Shown: one piece after another, positions 51,453 to 59,708 of the stretch
Position numbering within the stretch: position 1 is the first letter of the stretch
Layout: each line of letters starts with the position of its first letter
Assembly: GCA_023269675.1 (NCBI GenBank)
Contig: JAHFSX010000026.1
Location: 28,920-92,919, forward strand
Direction of reading: 5' to 3'
Length of the DNA: 64,000 nucleotides
Origin: Verrucomicrobiota bacterium
GTDB taxonomy: Bacteria; Verrucomicrobiota; Kiritimatiellia; RFP12; UBA1067
Translations under genes and position numbers: made by a program
Notes under the pieces: generated by a model
Databases searched by the model: none
What the model saw: the letters and a program-made list of their open reading frames with translations, nothing else
What the model was told of the DNA's origin: nothing

Positions 51453-53540
51453 ATGACGACGAATGAGACTTCCCAGACCATGAAGATGTTGCCTGGCGAC
51501 GAGATCCGCCAGATCATGTGGCGCTACGCCGACCGCTTCGACATTCAGATGGCCGAGATGGGAGCCCGTTCGGTGGCCCGCGGGCTGATCGCCCGGCTGG
51601 TGGCGGATGGCGAGCGCAACACCCATGACTGGACCGAAGCCAAGAACCGCATGTACCAGGCCTTCGACGAGTCGGGCATCACCGCGGCCGGCCTGGATTT
51701 GGAGTTCGGCGGCATCATCGACGGCCCCCGCAACCTGGCGCTCTCCGTGATATCCTATGAGCTGGCCTGGGTCGACGGCGGCGCCGCCACCACCAGCCTG
51801 GTCAACAACCTCGCCCTCGGCCCGATTGTGGAGAAGGGCACTCCCGAGCAGCGCGAGAAGTACATGCGCGCCAGCATGCCGCCCGCCCCGGGCGAGGACC
51901 GCAAGATTTGGCGCGGCGCCTTCGCGCTGACCGAGCCCCTGCCCTACGTGGGCGTGGACACCGGCGTGGTGAGCGGGCGCGTCTCCGTGTCCGAGTGGGT
52001 CGAGGGCCAGGAACCGGTCCTGCAGGTCGAGAAGCGCGGACGCTTCATCACCAACATGGCCGTGGCCAACTTCATCACGGCGGCGGTCGACACCGAGGAC
52101 CCGCGCATCAAGTCCTCCTGCATGGTCATCCTGGAGGAGACCGACGAGGGCACTTTCGACCGCGGCACCCCGACGCACAAGATGGTGCACCAGCTTTCGA
52201 ACACCTCGGACCCGATCTTCAGCCTCAAGATCCCGGCCAGCCGCATCGTGGGCGGGTATACGGTCAAAGACGGCGTGATCATCCCCAACCTGACGCACAG
52301 CGAGATCATCGAGGCGGTCTTCTCGCGCACCCGCGTGGGTGTCGGCGTGATGACCTCCGCCAAGCTGCTCTCGGCCGTCGAGCCGGTGATCCGCTACCAG
52401 CGCGGCCGCTTCCGCGGCGCGGTGGGCATCGAAGCCGGGTCGCCCCGTTACGACCTCGGCCTCCAGATGAAGGAGGACGCCCTGCACCGCCTGGCCGACG
52501 TCTGGGCCACGGGCGAGGCGGCCGCCTCGCTCGGGTTCGAGACCTCCCGCGTCTTCGACCAGCTCACGCTCGTCGAGAAGGACGCGCACCGGATCTTCAT
52601 TGAGCAGGGCTTCGGCGAAGGGCGCGCGCTGATGAAGGCGCTGCGCAAGCCCCAGTCGGACGCCATCGAGCTGCTGCGCCTGCTGGCCCAGCCGGCCGGC
52701 GCGCGCGACGAGGCGCGGGTCGCCGAGCTGCAGGCCGACACGCTGGTCCAGTTCGTCTGGCTCAGCGCCCTCGGCAACGTGCTCTGCCCCGCGTGCAAGC
52801 TCTGGGACACCGGCCACGGCGCGAACATGCTGCGCGAGGCGGTCAGCCTGATGGGCGGCTACGGCATCACCGAGGACTGCCCCGGCTTCCTTTTCCAGAA
52901 GTGGACCGACGCGCAGCTCGAGGCCACCTACGAGGGCCCCGAGGTGGTGCAGCGCCGCCAGATCAGCCTGACCATGAGCAACGAGGTCTTCCTGGCGCAG
53001 ATCGAGCAGTGGGTCGCCGAGCTGCGCGCCCTGGGCGCGGCCAAGCCCGAGACCGGCGCGGTCGCGCTGGCCGAAGGGTTCGAGCTGTGGCGCTGGATGC
53101 TTGCTTTTGTCGGACAGACCAAAGACGCCCACGGCCGCCCGCTCTCGCAGAGCCAGCGCCACGGCGTGCTCTTCCCCATGGCCGATGCGATCTGCTGGCT
53201 GCTGGCCGCGCGCTCCTTCGTGTCGGACGTGCAGGAGCTCGCCGCCAAAGGCCCCGAGCATCCGGTTGTCGGGCCCGAGATCGAGGGCTACCTCAACACC
53301 TTCACCGATCTGGGCCATGTGCAGATCGCGCGGGCGGTGGGCGAAGTCGGCCGCATCAGCGCCGAGCTGGTCTACGGGTATGCCGCCTCGGCGGAAAAGG
53401 CCGGCGACGCGGCGGCCGAGTTCCAGAAGCTGCGCGCGAAGGTGGACGGCTCGCTGGCGGGCTCGCGCCTGGCCAAGGACCGCGCCGGCAAGGCCCTCAC
53501 GCAGATCATGATCCCCGAAGCGCTGGACTATCCGATGTAA
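51453..53540 (+). CDS. Acyl-CoA dehydrogenase family protein (long form)
   Basis: The 695-residue protein belongs to the acyl-CoA dehydrogenase superfamily. FALTEPLPYVGVDTG replaces the usual ALTEPxAGSD substrate/FAD segment, and SLMGGYGITEDCPGF followed by ATYEGPEVVQRRQIS is the conserved C-terminal pair (GGxGxx and YEGT-like). It is longer than the common 380-residue forms, with an extra helical C-terminal part of about 170 residues. It should oxidise an acyl-CoA and hand electrons to an ETF. The FixC-X-like flavoprotein follows 108 bp later and EtfB/EtfA lie about 3 kb downstream, so they probably work together. The substrate chain is unknown. Confidence 0.88.
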   Translation: MTTNETSQTMKMLPGDEIRQIMWRYADRFDIQMAEMGARSVARGLIARLVADGERNTHDWTEAKNRMYQAFDESGITAAGLDLEFGGIIDGPRNLALSVISYELAWVDGGAATTSLVNNLALGPIVEKGTPEQREKYMRASMPPAPGEDRKIWRGAFALTEPLPYVGVDTGVVSGRVSVSEWVEGQEPVLQVEKRGRFITNMAVANFITAAVDTEDPRIKSSCMVILEETDEGTFDRGTPTHKMVHQLSNTSDPIFSLKIPASRIVGGYTVKDGVIIPNLTHSEIIEAVFSRTRVGVGVMTSAKLLSAVEPVIRYQRGRFRGAVGIEAGSPRYDLGLQMKEDALHRLADVWATGEAAASLGFETSRVFDQLTLVEKDAHRIFIEQGFGEGRALMKALRKPQSDAIELLRLLAQPAGARDEARVAELQADTLVQFVWLSALGNVLCPACKLWDTGHGANMLREAVSLMGGYGITEDCPGFLFQKWTDAQLEATYEGPEVVQRRQISLTMSNEVFLAQIEQWVAELRALGAAKPETGAVALAEGFELWRWMLAFVGQTKDAHGRPLSQSQRHGVLFPMADAICWLLAARSFVSDVQELAAKGPEHPVVGPEIEGYLNTFTDLGHVQIARAVGEVGRISAELVYGYAASAEKAGDAAAEFQKLRAKVDGSLAGSRLAKDRAGKALTQIMIPEALDYPM

Positions 53541-53543
53541 TGT

Positions 53544-53590
53544 GGAGGACGGAGGGCGGAGGGCTGCCCCTGCCGCCCTTCCCGTCCTTC
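53544..53590. repeat. GGACGGAGGGCGG imperfect palindrome
   Basis: GGACGGAGGGCGG pairs imperfectly with CCGCCCTTCCCGTCC across a short loop. It lies between the dehydrogenase and the FixC-X-like gene and is followed at 53608-53630 by tandem GTGAACC/GTTGAACC units. An attenuating role is possible. Confidence 0.6.
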
Positions 53591-53648
53591 CGGTCCGTGT
53601 GCTGCCGTGAACCGTTGAACCGTGAACCTCTCCAACCCTGGTCTATCT

Positions 53649-55505
53649 ATGAGCGAAATCGAACGACAGAGAATGGATGCGGACATCGTGTGCGTGGGTT
53701 TCGGCCCGGCCACGGGCGGGTTTCTGACCACGCTGACGCGCGCGCTGATGAACCCCGACGGCACCCCCGCCTTCGAGAGCAAGGTCATGCCGGGCATGCC
53801 GCTGCAGATCATGTGCTACGAGCGCGCGGACGACATCGGTTTCGGCGTGTCGGGCGTGGTGACCAAAGGCCGCGCGATCCGCGACTCCTTCCCGGGCGTC
53901 GACCTCGCCAAGGAGATTCCGAACGCGGCCGAGACCGGCCACGAGACGGTCGCCTATCTTTTCGATCCGGTCGGCGCGAGCCGCCGCACCGCCAGCACCA
54001 AGTTCATGGACGGGGCCTTCAAGGCCGGCGGCTGCATCATGCACAAGGGGCCGCACGGCGTCGAGCTGCCGTGGATCCCGCCTTTCCTGCGTAAAGAGCC
54101 GGGCCTGGTGATGTCCATGGGCTCCTTCATGTCGTGGGTCGGCAATCAGCTCATGGGCACCGGCCTGGTGCAGATCTGGCCGGGAACGCCGGTGAGCGCG
54201 CCGGTCATGGAGGGCGACCGCGTCGTGGGCGTGCGCCTCGCCGACCAGGGTGTGGACAAGAAAGGCAGTCCCGAGGCCGCCTTCATGCCGGGCATGGACA
54301 TCCACGCGCGGCTGACCGTGGTGGCTGACGGGCCGGTCGGTGCGGTCGGCCGCAAGCTCGACCGCCATTTCGGCCTGCCCGAAGGCAACCATCAGCACGA
54401 CTGGGCCGTGGGCATGAAGGCCGTGGTCGAGCTGCCGGCCTCCTGCGACCTCAAGCCCGGCACCGTGATCCACACGCTGGGCTATCCCGAGCCCGAGATT
54501 TTCGGTTTCCTGTACGTCTACCCCGACCGCACCGCCTCGCTGGGCATCTTCGTGCCGTCATGGATGGACACCCCGATCCGCACCAGCTACCGCTACCTGC
54601 AGCACTGGATGATGCACCCGTACATTTGGCGCTACCTTGAAGGCGGCACGCTGCGCTCGTGGGGCGCGAAGTCGCTGCAGGAGTCCGGCGTCCGCGGCGA
54701 GCCCTTCCTGGTCGGCGACGGCTTCGCCCGCATCGGCGAAGGCTCCGGCACGACCAACGTGCTGACCAACTCCGGCGTGGACGAGGCCTGGCGCAGCGGC
54801 GTGCTGCTGGCCGAAGGCGTGATCGAGCTGCTCAAACGCGATGCGGAATTCACGAAGGCGACACTCACCGGAACCTATGTCCGGCGGCGCCGCGCGGACG
54901 CGCTCGACAGCGAGCTGCAGGTCGCCAAGAAGGCCCGCGACGGCTTCCAGAAAAATTTCATGATGGGCCTGATGGGTACCGGCATGACCGGCATCACGAA
55001 CGGCGCGCTGAACCTGTCGGTCGAATCGTGTCCGCCGTCGCAGCGCATCCCGCCGCTCGAGAGCGTCTGCTCGGGCCGCCTCACGCCGGCCAAGCTGGCG
55101 GAAACGGTCGAGGCCTGCGCCAAGGCCAAGCAGCCGCTGCACGACGCGCTCATGACGCTGGCGGGCTGGCCGGAAATCCCGTTCGACGGCACGCTGCTGA
55201 TGTCGCATCAGGACGTGCTCTTCAAGGGCGGCAAGGTGCAGGCCGCGGGCGGCTTCGCGGACCACGTGACCTTCGCCCGGCCCGAGCTGTGCGCCACCTG
55301 CCGCGAGCGCACCTGCATCGAGATCTGCTCCGCGCAGGCCCTCATGCCGGGCGAGGAGGGCGCGACGCCCGAGTTCGACCGCGAGAAGTGCATCCACTGC
55401 GGCGCGTGCATCTGGAGCTGCTCCAAGGCGCTGCCCGAGGACCGCGAACGCGCGAACATCGAGTTCACCGCCGGCTCCGGCGGCCTCCACTCGAACGAGA
55501 ACTGA
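53649..55505 (+). CDS. FixC-FixX-like fused flavoprotein (ETF:quinone oxidoreductase family)
   Basis: The 618-residue protein opens with the FAD-binding GFGPATGGF motif (residues 17-25) and continues as an ETF-QO/FixC-type flavoprotein; GDGFARIGEGSGTTN is the second FAD segment. The C-terminal 70 residues carry eight cysteines: Cys548, 551, 556, 560 and Cys581, 584, 587, 591. This resembles the FixX ferredoxin, including a late ANIEFTAGSGG segment like the AIEWxYPRGG of FixX. Usual ETF-QO has one 4Fe-4S cluster, so two clusters may be present here. It should pass electrons from EtfAB toward quinone. The start at ATG 53649 has no strong ribosome binding site; Met9 is an alternative. Confidence 0.85.
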   Translation: MSEIERQRMDADIVCVGFGPATGGFLTTLTRALMNPDGTPAFESKVMPGMPLQIMCYERADDIGFGVSGVVTKGRAIRDSFPGVDLAKEIPNAAETGHETVAYLFDPVGASRRTASTKFMDGAFKAGGCIMHKGPHGVELPWIPPFLRKEPGLVMSMGSFMSWVGNQLMGTGLVQIWPGTPVSAPVMEGDRVVGVRLADQGVDKKGSPEAAFMPGMDIHARLTVVADGPVGAVGRKLDRHFGLPEGNHQHDWAVGMKAVVELPASCDLKPGTVIHTLGYPEPEIFGFLYVYPDRTASLGIFVPSWMDTPIRTSYRYLQHWMMHPYIWRYLEGGTLRSWGAKSLQESGVRGEPFLVGDGFARIGEGSGTTNVLTNSGVDEAWRSGVLLAEGVIELLKRDAEFTKATLTGTYVRRRRADALDSELQVAKKARDGFQKNFMMGLMGTGMTGITNGALNLSVESCPPSQRIPPLESVCSGRLTPAKLAETVEACAKAKQPLHDALMTLAGWPEIPFDGTLLMSHQDVLFKGGKVQAAGGFADHVTFARPELCATCRERTCIEICSAQALMPGEEGATPEFDREKCIHCGACIWSCSKALPEDRERANIEFTAGSGGLHSNEN

Positions 55506-55593
55506 CGCCTGTTTCACGCGGAAGCGCGGAGAGCGCAAAGAGGGTCGGCCGGCGGTTCGCCCCCTTTTTTTGCTTTGTGGTTTGAACACGTTC

Positions 55594-55660
55594 GTAGTAC
55601 CGCCTTCAGGCGGAATCCCAAGGAATCGCGGCACCGGTTTCCGCCTGAAGGCGGTACTAC
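55594..55660. repeat. GTAGTACCGCCTTCAGGCGG perfect inverted repeat
   Basis: A 22-base arm starting GTAGTACCGCCTTCAGGCGG is repeated exactly as its inverse (55639-55660) after a 23-base loop. Each arm also contains its own CCGCCT...AGGCGG palindrome. It is the cleanest palindrome in the window and precedes the metallophosphoesterase gene. Confidence 0.9.
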
Positions 55661-55719
55661 AAACCCTAGACCGTGTATAGCCACTTAAGGGACGCGACAC
55701 TAGCCAGAGGAGGATTCAA

Positions 55720-56601
55720 ATGATGAGAACGGCTTTGCCCCGGAGGCTTTTTCTGGCGCTCCTGTTCGCTGCGGGCGCTTGGGTAGGGGTTGCGTCCGAG
55801 GTCCCGCTGGATGAAAACCTCGTCGCGCTGTTCGCGGACCTGCATGTCACGGCGGATGCGAACAATCCGCATCAGCGTGCGGGAGTCGCGCAAAGCGTGC
55901 GGGATGTTTTGGCCTGCAATCCGCGGCCGGCCAATGTGCTCTTCTTCGGCGATCTTTCGTTCAGCCACGGCGCCACCAACGACTATCGGCTCCTGAAGAA
56001 GCTGGTTAAGCCTCTGGAGGACGCCGGGATCCGCTGGAGCGCCTGCCTGGGCAACCATGACCGGCGCGCGGCGTATCTGAGCGTTTTCCCGGAGCGCACG
56101 GGCGAGCCGCCTCTGGGTCCTGAACGGCTGGTGACGGTTGTCAAAACGCCGCACGCCGATTTCATCCTGTTGGACTCGTGCCTGGAGGGTCCTGTGAATG
56201 GCGGCATCGACGAGGCGCAGCGGGCCTGGCTGCAGGCGACCCTGTCCCGCTACGGCAAGCCGGTTTTTGTCGGCGCCCATCACCCGATCAGGGAAACGGG
56301 CGTGGCGGGCCTGATGGCCTCCAACGCCGTGTGCGCGGCCTACATTTTCGGTCACAACCACGTTTGGAAACAGCAGAAGGAAGAGGGGGTCGAGACGCTG
56401 TGTTTGCCCTCGACCGGCCACTGGGGCGACATCGGGTATGTGCTGGTGACACTGAGCGGGGAGGGGGCGGTGTTCACGCTTCACCAGCGCGATTACTATG
56501 CGCCGCGCCCGGCGGCGAAGCCCGAGGACATCAATCCCGCATGGCTGCAGAGAACCCGGAAGAATGACGGCAGCCAGTGGCGCGTGCCGTTCAAGCGCTA
56601 G
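55720..56601 (+). CDS. Secreted calcineurin-like metallophosphoesterase, short form
   Basis: The 293-residue product has a signal peptide (RLFLALLFAAGAWVGVAS) and the dimetal motifs in order: LFADLHV, FFGDLSF, GNHDRRA, VGAHHP and FGHNHVW. It lacks the N-terminal beta domain of the protein at 28588. It should act on a phosphoester outside the cytoplasm. It sits between the FixC-X-like gene and etfB, which is an unexpected place, and it is preceded by a palindromic repeat. AGAGGAGG lies upstream of the ATG, so translation initiation looks strong. Confidence 0.88.
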   Translation: MMRTALPRRLFLALLFAAGAWVGVASEVPLDENLVALFADLHVTADANNPHQRAGVAQSVRDVLACNPRPANVLFFGDLSFSHGATNDYRLLKKLVKPLEDAGIRWSACLGNHDRRAAYLSVFPERTGEPPLGPERLVTVVKTPHADFILLDSCLEGPVNGGIDEAQRAWLQATLSRYGKPVFVGAHHPIRETGVAGLMASNAVCAAYIFGHNHVWKQQKEEGVETLCLPSTGHWGDIGYVLVTLSGEGAVFTLHQRDYYAPRPAAKPEDINPAWLQRTRKNDGSQWRVPFKR

Positions 56602-56727
56602 AAAATGGCGTTCATTGTCGGTGAGCGAATTCTGGCGCAAGGCGCTCGCTCCATGCCCTGACGCCGGTCACCCGCGCGCGGTTTCGCACAAGAGTCGCTT
56701 CACCCCTTCCCAACGCGGCGCACCCTT

Positions 56728-56736
56728 TGGTATAGT
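56728..56736 (+). promoter_or_regulatory. Extended -10 promoter candidate for etfBA
   Basis: TTTGGTATAGT contains TGnTATAGT, an extended -10 element, about 75 bases before the etfB start. No good -35 box is seen, as is usual for extended -10 promoters. Confidence 0.45.
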
Positions 56737-56810
56737 GTCGGCCATGTGACGGGGCCGTCGCCGTGTGCGCCGTTGAACGGACCGACTTTCAACACCAAGA
56801 GGAGAACAGA

Positions 56811-57620
56811 ATGACCAACGGATTCCAAATTGTCGTGTGCGGCAGCCTGGTGCCTGATCCGCTGCAGACACTTGAGCCCGTGACGACCCCGCAGGGGCCG
56901 GGCCTGAAGAACGAAACCATGCTACCCTCCGTGCTCGATCCCTGGGCGGCGCACGCGCTGTTCGAGGCGGCCAACCTGGCCAAGCAGATCGCGGGCAGCA
57001 AGGTGTGGCTCGTGAGCCTCGGCCCCAAGGCCAAGCTGCAGCAGCTGATGATGACCGTGGCGCAGAAGGCCCCTTTTGAACTGGTCGCGATCGACGGCAG
57101 CGCCAGCGGATTCACGGACGCGCACGGCGTGGCGGCGGCCCTGGCCGACGCCATCGGCGCGATCCCCGGCCTGGACAAGAGCCGCCTGCTGCTCTTCGGC
57201 GGCTGCGCCTCGGCTTCGCGCGACGCCAGCGTGACCCTGCAGCTTGTCGGCGAGCGTCTCGGCATCCGTGACCAGTTCGTGGGCGTGGACGAGATCAAAG
57301 TGCAGGCGGACGGGTCGTTTTCGATTCTGGAGCGCATCGAAGGCGGCCAGTATCTGTCGTCGACCTGCCAGGCCGCTCCGGCGGTGCTGGCGTGGGCCAC
57401 GGGCAACCTGCCCGAGCCGCCCAACAACCCGCAGATCGGCATGGCGAACATGCGCGGCGTGATGCCGGCCCTGCAGAAGGCCAAGCCCGCCGCCGTCGGC
57501 GTGGGCGGCATCGCCTACGAGAAGACCGAGATCCCGGCGCAGAAGCGCCAGACCCGCATCGTCAAGGACGCGACCGCGGACGAGATCGCGCGCGAGATCG
57601 TCGAGTGGATCCGGAGTTAG
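56811..57620 (+). CDS. etfB: Electron transfer flavoprotein beta-subunit-like protein
   Basis: The 269-residue product has the EtfB/FixA fold: VVCGSLVPDPLQTLEP at the N-terminus, PWAAHALFEAANLAKQI in place of the NPxxxxAxExAlrL segment, and LLFGGCASASRDASVTLQLV in place of the GxQxxDxxxxxxGxxLA segment. The protein normally binds AMP, or a second FAD in bifurcating forms, and forms the ETF dimer with EtfA. Divergence from standard EtfB is clear. GAGGAGA precedes the ATG at 56811. It lies 134 bp before etfA, with a repeat arm between. Confidence 0.85.
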   Translation: MTNGFQIVVCGSLVPDPLQTLEPVTTPQGPGLKNETMLPSVLDPWAAHALFEAANLAKQIAGSKVWLVSLGPKAKLQQLMMTVAQKAPFELVAIDGSASGFTDAHGVAAALADAIGAIPGLDKSRLLLFGGCASASRDASVTLQLVGERLGIRDQFVGVDEIKVQADGSFSILERIEGGQYLSSTCQAAPAVLAWATGNLPEPPNNPQIGMANMRGVMPALQKAKPAAVGVGGIAYEKTEIPAQKRQTRIVKDATADEIAREIVEWIRS

Positions 57621-57624
57621 CGAG

Positions 57625-57662
57625 AAGGCTGTTAGGTGTTTAGCCTGTTAGGCTTTAGGGGG
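57625..57662. repeat. GGCTGTTAGG repeat arm between etfB and etfA
   Basis: GGCTGTTAGGTGTTTAGCC and TGTTAGGCTTTAGG are loose copies of the CTACAG/GGCTGT family. No full palindrome forms. Confidence 0.45.
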
Positions 57663-57754
57663 CGGGACCGTGCGGACGGCAATACCTCAAAGGTCGCCCG
57701 CCCAACAGCGTGACAGTCGAGCAGTCGAAAAACCTGAAGTTTAAGGAAAAAACC

Positions 57755-58783
57755 ATGGCGAAGATTTTTGCATTGTTGCACACAGAGTCCGACGGCTCTC
57801 TGCCCAAGGCTGCGCGGGAGACCCTGGCGGCGGCTGTGAACCTGGCCGCGCAGACGGGCGGCGCGCTCACTGTCGGCGTCCTCGGCGCAGGCGCGGCCGC
57901 GGCGGCCGATGCGGTGGCCGGCTGCGGCGCGGCGGCTTTCATCACGGTCGGCGATCACGCGGTCGCCCACCCGCGTTACGCCACCGATGCCGCGGCGGCA
58001 ACCGCGCTGGTCCAGGCCGCCGGCGCGGAGATCGTGCTGGCGCCCAACACCTCGCGCTTCGCGCGCTGCCTTCCGGGCGCGGCGCACCGGGTGGGCGCGC
58101 AGATCGACACCCACATCGTCGCGGTCGGCGGCGAGGGCGGCGCGGTCCACGCGCAGCGCTGGTTCTACCGTCAGCGCATTCTCGGCTCCTTCAGCCGCAC
58201 GGCGCGCCCCTGGATGCTGCTGGTGGACGGCGGCGTGTGCCCGGCGTGGCAGGGTCCGGCGGGAACGGCGAACGCGCAAGAGGTGCCGGTGGCCTTTACG
58301 GCCGAGGATCAGCGCACGACCGTGAAGGGCGTGCAGGCGCCTGCCGCGGACGCGCAGACCATCCGCCCGGACGCGGTGCTGCTCTTCGTGGCGGGAGCGG
58401 GTTGGACCAAGAAGCAGAAGGACGGACAGGCCCATATCGGTGACGCGGGCGTGCTGATCCAGGGGTTCTTGCGCTCGGCCAAAGCCTCGCTCGGCAGCAG
58501 CAAGTCGCTTGTGGATATCCAGAGCGAGGGCCAGGAGACGCTGAGTTTCATGTCGCACATGAACCAGGTGGGCCAGACCGGCTCCACCCCGCGCCACGCC
58601 AAAGGCCTGGCGACCTGCTGCCACGGCGAAGAGCCGCACGCGGTGGGCTGGCGTTTCATCAACGAGCGCCGCGCGGTCAACCTCGACCCCAACTGCGGGT
58701 GGGCGCAGGGCAAGGCCGACGTGGTCTATGTGGCGGACGCCTTCGAGGTGATCACCAAGGTCAACGCGCTGCTGAACGCCTAA
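57755..58783 (+). CDS. etfA: Divergent electron transfer flavoprotein alpha-subunit-like protein
   Basis: The 342-residue protein aligns with EtfA/FixB. The N-terminal alpha/beta domain contains VLAPNTSRFARCLPGAAHRV, and the C-terminal FAD domain contains GSSKSLVD in place of the usual SRAAVDxG and a well-kept NQVGQTGS segment. The following GISGAIQH loop of standard EtfA reads ATCCHGEEPHAV, and the AINxD segment reads AVNLDPNCG, so FAD binding may differ. TAAGGAAAA precedes the ATG at 57755. A strong terminator follows, so etfB and etfA end one transcript. Confidence 0.82.
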   Translation: MAKIFALLHTESDGSLPKAARETLAAAVNLAAQTGGALTVGVLGAGAAAAADAVAGCGAAAFITVGDHAVAHPRYATDAAAATALVQAAGAEIVLAPNTSRFARCLPGAAHRVGAQIDTHIVAVGGEGGAVHAQRWFYRQRILGSFSRTARPWMLLVDGGVCPAWQGPAGTANAQEVPVAFTAEDQRTTVKGVQAPAADAQTIRPDAVLLFVAGAGWTKKQKDGQAHIGDAGVLIQGFLRSAKASLGSSKSLVDIQSEGQETLSFMSHMNQVGQTGSTPRHAKGLATCCHGEEPHAVGWRFINERRAVNLDPNCGWAQGKADVVYVADAFEVITKVNALLNA

Positions 58784-58807
58784 GGCCCTGCCGACCGACA
58801 CGCGTGT

Positions 58808-58840
58808 GCCGCGCCTGAAGACGGTTCAGGCGCGGCCTGT
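58808..58840 (+). terminator. Strong rho-independent-like terminator after etfA
   Basis: GCCGCGCCTGAA and TTCAGGCGCGGC form a perfect 12-base stem with a 5-base loop, 24 bp after the etfA stop. A weak T-rich CTGTTTAT follows. Confidence 0.75.
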
Positions 58841-58931
58841 TTATCGCCAGGCCGGCCCCCGATAGGCATGCGCTTAGTTTCTTGGCGAAACAATAGGGGC
58901 TTTCCGACGATGTATTTCAGCATTTTCCTGC

Positions 58932-58960
58932 TTGTTGGCCCCGTTCCCAAGTGTTACACT
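58932..58960 (+). promoter_or_regulatory. Promoter candidate for the exopolysaccharide locus
   Basis: TTGTTG and TACACT are 17 bases apart, about 60-75 bases before the Wza-like gene. Both boxes are imperfect, but the surrounding sequence is AT-rich for this genome. Confidence 0.35.
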
Positions 58961-59020
58961 GTCAACGATTCTTGGAGAAGGAATCGTGATCGAAATCTTT
59001 GTATCGAAGGTGATTTTCGT

Positions 59021-59692
59021 TTGAAAAGTCTCATGAAAAAGTATCTGGCAGCCGTGTTTTGTTGCCTTCCGTTGGTGCTCACGTGCGGCTGTTGGACATG
59101 GCCAGACTCCACGGACCATGCGGGATTGGATGAGCAGGCGCGGTATATCGAAGAGGGCGAGCCGAAGATCAAGCCGGGGTTGACGTTGCGGATTTCGTTG
59201 ACGGCTTCAGGCGCGCCCGAGGTTCAGGAGACGTTGAAGGAAGTCAACGCGAACGGCGAGATTCTGATGCCGCACATCGGTGCGGTGAAGTGTGAAGGCC
59301 TCACGGTTGCCGAGCTGCAGGAGCAGATCAAGACCGCGTACAAGGGTTTCTTTATCGACCCGCAGGTGACGGTCGGGTTCCCGCCTTATGTGGAGGGGTC
59401 CGGCATGAAATCGCCCTGGGGCGAGGTGCTGATGATGGGCGAGGTGGCGCGGCCCGGGCCGGTGAATATGCCCTCCACACGCGATTTGACGGTCACGCGG
59501 GCGCTGATGTTGGCGGGCGGCGCGACGCCCTTGGCGGACAAAAGCAAGGTGAAGGTGACGCGGCGGGAGAAAGACGGCGCCCTGAAGAAATTTGTGGTGA
59601 ACATCGACAAGATCGGGAAAGAGGGACGCTCGGATTTGGATATCGGGTTGAAACCGGGCGACGTGATTTATGTTCCTGAGTCGTGGTATTGA
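59021..59692 (+). CDS. Wza/GumB-like polysaccharide export lipoprotein
   Basis: The product has 219-223 residues, depending on whether TTG at 59021 (AAGGTG at good spacing) or ATG at 59033 is used. It has a lipoprotein leader (KKYLAAVFCCLPLVLTCGC) followed by a polysaccharide export domain (IKPGLTLRISLTASGAPEV, then GEILMPHIGAVKCEGLTVAE) and an SLBB-like part with EVARPGPVNMPS. Family members form the outer-membrane channel for exopolysaccharide. The protein is shorter than Wza (about 380 residues) and so resembles the smaller OPX proteins. It is the first gene of the polysaccharide locus. Confidence 0.85.
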   Translation: MKSLMKKYLAAVFCCLPLVLTCGCWTWPDSTDHAGLDEQARYIEEGEPKIKPGLTLRISLTASGAPEVQETLKEVNANGEILMPHIGAVKCEGLTVAELQEQIKTAYKGFFIDPQVTVGFPPYVEGSGMKSPWGEVLMMGEVARPGPVNMPSTRDLTVTRALMLAGGATPLADKSKVKVTRREKDGALKKFVVNIDKIGKEGRSDLDIGLKPGDVIYVPESWY

Positions 59693-59708
59693 GAATTGAG
59701 GAGATGGT

